Source: an uncultured Siphonobacter sp.
GTDB taxonomy: Bacteria > Bacteroidota > Bacteroidia > Cytophagales > Spirosomataceae
Length of the DNA: 64,000 nt
Assembly (NCBI GenBank): GCA_913775095.1
Contig: CAJYIW010000024.1
Coordinates: 1-64,000, forward strand
Reading direction: 5' to 3'
Of the stretch, positions 58,985 to 64,000 are shown in pieces. The stretch's first letter is position 1, and each line of letters begins with the position of its first letter. A program made the position numbers and the translations under genes. Below the pieces are notes generated by a model, which was given only the letters and a program-made list of their open reading frames with translations, was not told the origin of the DNA and did no database searches.

Positions 58985-61900
58985 TTAAAAACCAACATTC
59001 AGGCCCAGAGAAAACGACCGGATGGTGGGGTATGAATCGTAAGCTCCCTGATACGTTTTATACGTGTAGGGATTGTAAAGATTAAGCGGATTGATCGCGA
59101 CCAGATACACACTCATGTTACTGATACCCATGTTTTTGGTCACAGTAGCCGGTAGCGAGTAATTGATATTCAGGTTTCGGATGGCCAGGTTGAACGAACT
59201 TCTGAACCAGAATGCCGAGGCTACACTGTACGAATCTTCGTAGAAAGGATCAGGATACGCCGCGTTGGTATTTTCTGGCGTCCAGTGATCTGCCCAGAAC
59301 GCAGGCCGGTTGACCGTTGGTCTGGCCCGAGAACGAGCCGAACCTTCCACCATCGCCTGTCCACCGAAGGATCCACCCATCACGGCGGCCAGCGTAAAGG
59401 ACTTGTAAGTAGTGCTGAAATTAAAGCCAAAGGTGTAGTGGTTGTCTTCCTTCGGTGTCAGGTAATCCATATCCACGTCTTTGGTGATTTTTCCATCGGG
59501 AGCCGTGAACTGACCGGACGCATCCTTCGGACCACGGAGATCCTTGTAGTAAAGCATCCCGGGTTTAGGCACTACGCCGAAAATGGTGTATCCGGGGTTT
59601 TTCTCCAGGTACCGATCCACTTCTTCCTGCGTCCGGAACATGCCTTCGTAGACGTAACCCTGAAGACCCATGTCGGTCGAACGACCCGTCGGATCTTCGT
59701 ACGTACCCAGTTTACCGCGTTCTACGTCCACCCGAATGCGTTTGTTGTCACTCCAGGCCAGGAAGGTATTGATTTTATACGACCAGTCTTTGTTGATTTT
59801 ATCCGAATAACCGAGCGAAAATTCAAAACCAAAACCGTTCACAATCGAGAAGTTCTCGGAGGGTAAGGTGGCTCCTACCGTTAGCGGTACCGACGAAGAT
59901 AAAGCCGTCAGCATGTTATAGCGGTGGTCATAGAATCCATCCAGCGTCATGGACAGACGGTTCCGGAAGAACTGAGCGTCAATACCTGCGTTGTATTTCA
60001 TGTTATCATCCCAGCGAATCCCACGGTTAGCCATGATATTGTTGGGGAGTACGCCCAGCGGACGATCACTGTTACCACCAAAGACGGCTCCTTTTCCAAC
60101 CTGAATCGAGTAGCTGTTCAGCCAGTTATACGGTTTGGTCGCATCTCCACCCGATAGACCTACCGATCCACGAATTTTCAGGAATTCGACGAAGGACACT
60201 CCATTCTTAAAGAAAGGTTCTTCCGATATTACCCAGCCCAGCGACAGCGAAGGGAAGAAACCCCAGCGGTACTCGGGAGCAAAGTTGGTAGACCCATCGT
60301 AACGTAAGGCCACTTCAGCCAGATACTTGTCGGCATAGTTATAGTTAATCCGACCAGCGTAAGACAGGGTTCCGGCTTCGGTTTCCGTTTCTTCAGCCGT
60401 CTGGGCTCCGGTGGCGTAACGCATGTTATCCAGACCACCCACGATTGGGTTTTCCCGCAAACCCGCCAACATATCCGTACGACGTTCGGACTGCTCAAAG
60501 AAGGCAATGGCCGATACGTGATGTTTACCAAATTCACGATCGTAGTTCAGGTATCCATTGAACTGGTAGCTGTCGGTATAACCGGGATTCAGACGAATCT
60601 GATCTCCGTTTCGAAGGGCAATGGGATTACCCACCACGTCACCACCCACAATGTGGCGATTCGCTCCTAACATACTGAAATTGTAGACATTATAGCGAGT
60701 TCCGTATTGCTTGCCAAAGGAGTTATCCATGGTTTTGCTGTACAGGACGCGAGCCTTCAGACCCTTTACAAACGGTACGTCGTACTCCAGATTAGCCATC
60801 ACGTTCATGCCCGTATTGCGGGTAGCCGTGTAGTTGTTGGAATTCTGGATTTCAAAGAAGTGGAACGACTCCAAGTTATTCTGATTACCACCGGGTTGTA
60901 ACACGGGCAGGCCATTCACATACGGCGGGTTGAACTGAGAGGTGTACAACAGACCTCTCATATCGTTTTCGGCGTTTTCTCCCCCCTGTTTCAGGTAATA
61001 CATCCGACGCTGGGATAAATCTCCGCTGAGAATAAATCCGGCTTTCAGGTTTTTGGTAACCTTAATGTCCGTGCTGGCCCGGAACGTCCACTTGTTCGCG
61101 TTGATGTTATCGAAGTTGGCATTCTGGTAGTTATACGATACCCCGGCATAATAGGTAGCCCGCTCCGATCCGCCACTTACGTTTACGGCGTGACGGGTCA
61201 GGGACGAAGGCTTCCAGGCCATTCGCAACCAGTCGTAATTATTGTTTTTGAAGTGTTCTAATTCATCCGCCGAGTAATACAGGGGATCGTTAGCCAGCTT
61301 GCCCTGAGTTCGGTAGTAACTGTTCAGATACGTTGCCTGCTCATAACCATTCATCATGGAAGGCAGACGAACGGCGTCGGTAATACCCACTGAACCACTG
61401 TAGCTCACTTTGGTAGCTCCTGCTTTTCCTCGTTTGGTAGCCACCACCACAACGCCCTGATTTGAACGGGCTCCGTAGATAGCGGCAGCCGCATCTTTCA
61501 GAACGGAAATCGCTTCTACTTCCGAAGCGTCCAGGAGGTTGAAGTCTTCTTCCGTCCGAACGACGTTATCAATCACGTATAAGGGACGAGTCGTTCCACC
61601 ATCTTTGGACAAAACGATGGGATTCCGCACCGTAATGGCTCCATTATCACCAGGACGGCCGGTTCCACCGGCTACGTTTACGCCGGGCAACTGGCCCTGC
61701 AAAGCCGCCGACAAACTCCCCACGGGCAGCTGCTGAATGGCTTTCATATCTACCGGAGCTACGGCCCCGGTCAGACTTACTTTTTTCTGGGTACCGTACC
61801 CTACGACGACGACTTCGTCCAGAGCTGCCTGATTATCTTCCAGCACCACGAGCAGCTCCGTTCGTTTGTTGATCGGTACTTCCTGCGTATTATACCCTAC

Positions 61901-62179
61901 ACTACTGAAAATCAGGGTTTCGTCACCCGTCGGAACGTTCAGCCGGAACACGCCTTTGGCATCACTCACCGTGCCTGAACTGGTACCTTTGATTTTAACG
62001 CTGACTCCCACCAGAGGCATACCTTTCGAATCCTGAACGGTACCCGTTAAATTGACGAATAAGGAAGCTTTTTTATGAGTAGTGGGAAAGTTTTTCGTGT
62101 GAGTATCCGCAAAGCTAACTTCCGAACAAAGCAGAACTCCTGAAAAGATTACACAAGTTACTTTTGTAATTTTCTTCAT
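58985..62179 (-). CDS. SusC/RagA-type TonB-dependent outer membrane transporter
   Basis: A 1064-residue TonB-dependent receptor. After the signal peptide comes a CarboxypepD_reg-like (DUF4480-type) N-terminal extension (about residues 45-125, GTVQDSKGMPLVGVSVKIKG), the TonB box region EVVVVGYGTQKK, the plug domain with PLYVIDNVV and AAAIYGARSNQGVVVVATKRGK, and the 22-strand barrel ending in aromatic GLNVGF. It imports oligosaccharides bound by SusD. It is co-transcribed with susD and probably with the DUF3826 gene 55 bp upstream. Confidence 0.96.
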   Translation of the reverse strand: MKKITKVTCVIFSGVLLCSEVSFADTHTKNFPTTHKKASLFVNLTGTVQDSKGMPLVGVSVKIKGTSSGTVSDAKGVFRLNVPTGDETLIFSSVGYNTQEVPINKRTELLVVLEDNQAALDEVVVVGYGTQKKVSLTGAVAPVDMKAIQQLPVGSLSAALQGQLPGVNVAGGTGRPGDNGAITVRNPIVLSKDGGTTRPLYVIDNVVRTEEDFNLLDASEVEAISVLKDAAAAIYGARSNQGVVVVATKRGKAGATKVSYSGSVGITDAVRLPSMMNGYEQATYLNSYYRTQGKLANDPLYYSADELEHFKNNNYDWLRMAWKPSSLTRHAVNVSGGSERATYYAGVSYNYQNANFDNINANKWTFRASTDIKVTKNLKAGFILSGDLSQRRMYYLKQGGENAENDMRGLLYTSQFNPPYVNGLPVLQPGGNQNNLESFHFFEIQNSNNYTATRNTGMNVMANLEYDVPFVKGLKARVLYSKTMDNSFGKQYGTRYNVYNFSMLGANRHIVGGDVVGNPIALRNGDQIRLNPGYTDSYQFNGYLNYDREFGKHHVSAIAFFEQSERRTDMLAGLRENPIVGGLDNMRYATGAQTAEETETEAGTLSYAGRINYNYADKYLAEVALRYDGSTNFAPEYRWGFFPSLSLGWVISEEPFFKNGVSFVEFLKIRGSVGLSGGDATKPYNWLNSYSIQVGKGAVFGGNSDRPLGVLPNNIMANRGIRWDDNMKYNAGIDAQFFRNRLSMTLDGFYDHRYNMLTALSSSVPLTVGATLPSENFSIVNGFGFEFSLGYSDKINKDWSYKINTFLAWSDNKRIRVDVERGKLGTYEDPTGRSTDMGLQGYVYEGMFRTQEEVDRYLEKNPGYTIFGVVPKPGMLYYKDLRGPKDASGQFTAPDGKITKDVDMDYLTPKEDNHYTFGFNFSTTYKSFTLAAVMGGSFGGQAMVEGSARSRARPTVNRPAFWADHWTPENTNAAYPDPFYEDSYSVASAFWFRSSFNLAIRNLNINYSLPATVTKNMGISNMSVYLVAINPLNLYNPYTYKTYQGAYDSYPTIRSFSLGLNVGF

Positions 62180-62234
62180 AAGATGTCTGAGGCGTAAATA
62201 AGACTCATAGCTAATCAGTTATATAAGGGGTGTA

Positions 62235-62903
62235 TTAATGCTTCTTTTCACGGGCAATGCGTTCTTCCCATTCTTTACTGGCCTTTTTCATGTCAATACC
62301 CGAAGCCGACAGGTAGTTATTGATGCGGCCTTTGTATTTTCCAAACCAGGCGTGTTTTTTCTCGGAAGATTCCGCATCCATGGCATAATCCCGGGCTTCG
62401 TGTAACCAGGATAAAATCTGTTTTTTCTGTTCAGCCGTCAGGTTAGGTAACATTTCCTGATATCCCTTGTACGTAATGGGAACTACGCCGTAGGTCATGC
62501 CGTCTTTTACCTTTTCCAGTTGCGATTCATCGAGGTATTTATCCAGTCTGGCAATGTATTTCCGGTGGCCTTTTTCCAGTTTGGCGAGTCGTTCCGTTTC
62601 ATTCTTCTGAAGAGCAGATTCCTGCTTTTCTTTCGTATCAAAACGCTTTTCCTTAATCGCTTTTTTCTGGTCATTGTAATGATTATGAATGTCATTAATC
62701 TGACGGTAACGGGCCACAATCACTTCTCTTACGTTCACGGAATCAGCCGTTCCCAGCGTTTGTACAATTTTATCGGCACGCTTGGTAATGGTTTGCGTAT
62801 AGGCTCGTTCTTTTTCAGCCTTTTTTTCAATATCCTGTCCATTTGACACAATCGCTAGAAGGCAGAAGGCAGAAACCAGCAGGAACCCATAGTTAATTTT
62901 CAT
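62235..62903 (-). CDS. DUF3826 family secreted protein
   Basis: A 222-residue secreted, highly charged helical protein. Signal peptide MKINYGFLLVSAFCLLAIVSNG. It belongs, as I recognise it, to DUF3826, a family found in Bacteroidota polysaccharide loci, often with pectin-active enzymes; its role is unknown. The middle (KEKRFDTKEKQESALQKNET) looks like coiled coil, and the C-terminal helices follow YKGYQEMLPNL. It heads the susC-susD operon. The gene order suggests a surface or periplasmic helper for glycan capture, as inference. Confidence 0.8.
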   Translation of the reverse strand: MKINYGFLLVSAFCLLAIVSNGQDIEKKAEKERAYTQTITKRADKIVQTLGTADSVNVREVIVARYRQINDIHNHYNDQKKAIKEKRFDTKEKQESALQKNETERLAKLEKGHRKYIARLDKYLDESQLEKVKDGMTYGVVPITYKGYQEMLPNLTAEQKKQILSWLHEARDYAMDAESSEKKHAWFGKYKGRINNYLSASGIDMKKASKEWEERIAREKKH

Positions 62904-63184
62904 AATGACTTGCTTGGTAGGTACGCGAATGAATGAACAATTAGTTGGAAGAGCTTAAAATGGAACAAAAAAAATGGATATAAGTAATCATTAATCCCTA
63001 TTAAATGATCCATTATTGAAGGCTTAATAAAACCATGTAATCCGCAAGAGCTGGCATTGAAAGCAAATGATTAGGCAATTGTTCTTTATTTGAATAGTAC
63101 AAATTTTGTCATATTTAGTCATAAGTAAGTCTTCGTTATTATCAACTTGTTATAGGAAATTATCATAGAATAAATTTGAATCAT

Positions 63185-63192
63185 TATATTTG
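63185..63192 (+). promoter_or_regulatory. -7 box TATATTTG candidate for the AraC gene
   Basis: Matches TAnnTTTG about 270 bp before the AraC start. If used, it gives a long leader that includes the hairpins at 63339-63413. No convincing -33 TTG is at the right spacing. Confidence 0.35.
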
Positions 63193-63338
63193 CCCTCTGT
63201 TACTTCCTATTCTTCCTGATACAATAATTCTATCTTAAGTATATAGCACCTGACGTTTTTTAGGGTTGATTACCCTGAAAAACAATGATTTATATTTTAA
63301 AAAATTTAGTTCATCGTCTTAATCACTTTAGAATCAAA

Positions 63339-63413
63339 GCCTTTCCCACGAGCAGTGAAGGGAGGAAAGCCGGGAATGCTAAGATTTGACAGAAGCGAGT
63401 CAAACCCGTTTTT
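63339..63413 (+). ncRNA. Structured leader or terminator-like RNA upstream of the AraC gene
   Basis: Two consecutive hairpins: CCTTTCCC with GGGAGG (63340-63365), then CGGG/CCCG (63371-63374 with 63405-63408) enclosing TTTGAC/GTCAAA (63385-63390 with 63399-63404), followed by GTTTTT. The second looks like an intrinsic terminator placed 50 bp before the AraC start codon, so it could act as an attenuator or end a separate small RNA. I recognise no known riboswitch class. The rest of the 560-bp gap (62904-63338) is AT-rich. Confidence 0.45.
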
Positions 63414-63464
63414 CTGAGCCGATTCATTAAAAGGAGTGATTTAAGAAAACATCCTGGTGATACC

Positions 63465-64000
63465 ATGAAACCTCTATTCCATAAAGTTCCTGTTAAATTA
63501 GAAAGCTCTTTTAGTATTCGCCACGACGTTAAACCTAACTTCGGGACGATCTGGCATTACCATCCTGAACTGGAACTTCACTATGTCGTTCGGGGCGAAG
63601 GGGTGCGTTTTATTGGTGATAATATCAGTAACTTTTCGGAGGGAGAAATGCTGTTACTGGGCGAAAACTTACCTCATACCTGGCGGTGTAAAGAAGAGTA
63701 TTTTCAGTCTAATCCTGACTATGAAGTAGAAGCTCTGGTTTTGCATTTTCTGCCCGATTGCCTCGGTGAAGATCTAATTAAATTACCGGAAGCCTATCTC
63801 ATTCCCAAGCTGTTTGAAAAAGCTAAAAAAGGAATGGTTATTACGGGAGCGATTAAGGAAAAACTGGTGGAACTTATGCACGCCGCTACAACCGCTACCA
63901 ATCTGGATAAAATTATTATCCTGTTGTCCATTTTAAAATCACTGGCAGAGACGGATGAATATACCCCTATTGTGAATGGACAGGGAGCTTTTTACCAATC
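63465..64000 (+). CDS. AraC-type transcriptional regulator, cut by the window end
   Basis: An open frame of 178 codons that runs off the window. The visible part (MKPLFHKVPVKLESSFSIR onward) is an N-terminal cupin-type sensor domain: IWHYHPELELHYVVRGEG (residues 30-47) and SEGEMLLLGENLPHTW with the cupin HxHxE-like and His residues. This layout is typical of AraC-family regulators in Bacteroidota; the helix-turn-helix part would lie beyond 64000. Placed divergently from DUF3826-susC-susD, it is the likely local regulator of that locus. Start ATG 63465. Confidence 0.85.
   Translation, partial: MKPLFHKVPVKLESSFSIRHDVKPNFGTIWHYHPELELHYVVRGEGVRFIGDNISNFSEGEMLLLGENLPHTWRCKEEYFQSNPDYEVEALVLHFLPDCLGEDLIKLPEAYLIPKLFEKAKKGMVITGAIKEKLVELMHAATTATNLDKIIILLSILKSLAETDEYTPIVNGQGAFYQ

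Overview
This 64 kb window looks like a chromosomal segment of a Bacteroidota member, most likely a Cytophagales (Spirosomaceae/Cytophagaceae-type) bacterium. The evidence is a SusC/SusD pair, many secreted sugar-cleaving enzymes, TAnnTTTG-type -7 promoter boxes in front of several genes, weak ribosome binding sites, and a complete eboA-F cluster. GC content is moderate. I see no transposase, integrase, phage gene or CRISPR array. The genus is inference; the phylum is well supported.

Layout. 0-7.5 kb: Smr-domain protein, DUF4403 lipoprotein, RNase P RNA (rnpB), an OmpA-family protein, then the rpsP-rimM-trmD translation block. 7.6-11 kb (minus strand): a pectin (rhamnogalacturonan) side-chain set, GH105 plus two SGNH/CE12-type esterases. 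11-15.7 kb (minus): GNAT, rluD, a repeat coiled-coil protein, sufB and an Lrp/AsnC regulator. 15.8-16.1 kb: a small RNA transcription unit whose product folds like a tRNA but carries an 88-nt variable region. 16.3-19.5 kb: a DUF819 membrane protein and a two-domain GH105 protein. 20-27.3 kb: the complete ebo cluster (eboA to eboF), followed by a degenerate duplicate of the 3' end of eboF embedded in palindromic repeats. 27.8-44.7 kb: housekeeping and metabolic genes (VOC protein, radical SAM protein, polA, inositol monophosphatase family, AI-2E-family permease, GH29 fucosidase, hydrolases, M28 peptidase, arginine deiminase plus CtlX). 45-50.7 kb: sufC-sufD-sufS-sufE-DUF59-bacilliredoxin, i.e. 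the rest of the SUF iron-sulfur assembly system, 30 kb from sufB. 50.8-56.5 kb: PBP1A, hemF, a DUF2891 protein and a polysaccharide deacetylase-like protein. 57-64 kb: a polysaccharide utilisation locus with DUF3826-susC-susD on the minus strand and a divergent AraC-type regulator cut off by the window end.

Intergenic DNA is unusually rich in repeats. There are perfect-heptamer arrays (ACAACTG)n at three loci, REP-like palindromes of at least two families, a 109-bp tandem repeat, a 69-bp tandem repeat, a 29-bp perfect inverted repeat, and degenerate TTTAGGG/TTTTGAG-type runs arranged as inverted pairs. These are dispersed between otherwise ordinary genes.

The items most worth following up are the tRNA-like RNA with a giant variable arm (15.84-16.00 kb), the ebo cluster with its duplicated eboF tail, the split SUF system, the composite repeat that ends in the heptamer arrays, and an isolated tRNA/tmRNA T-arm remnant between two esterase genes.
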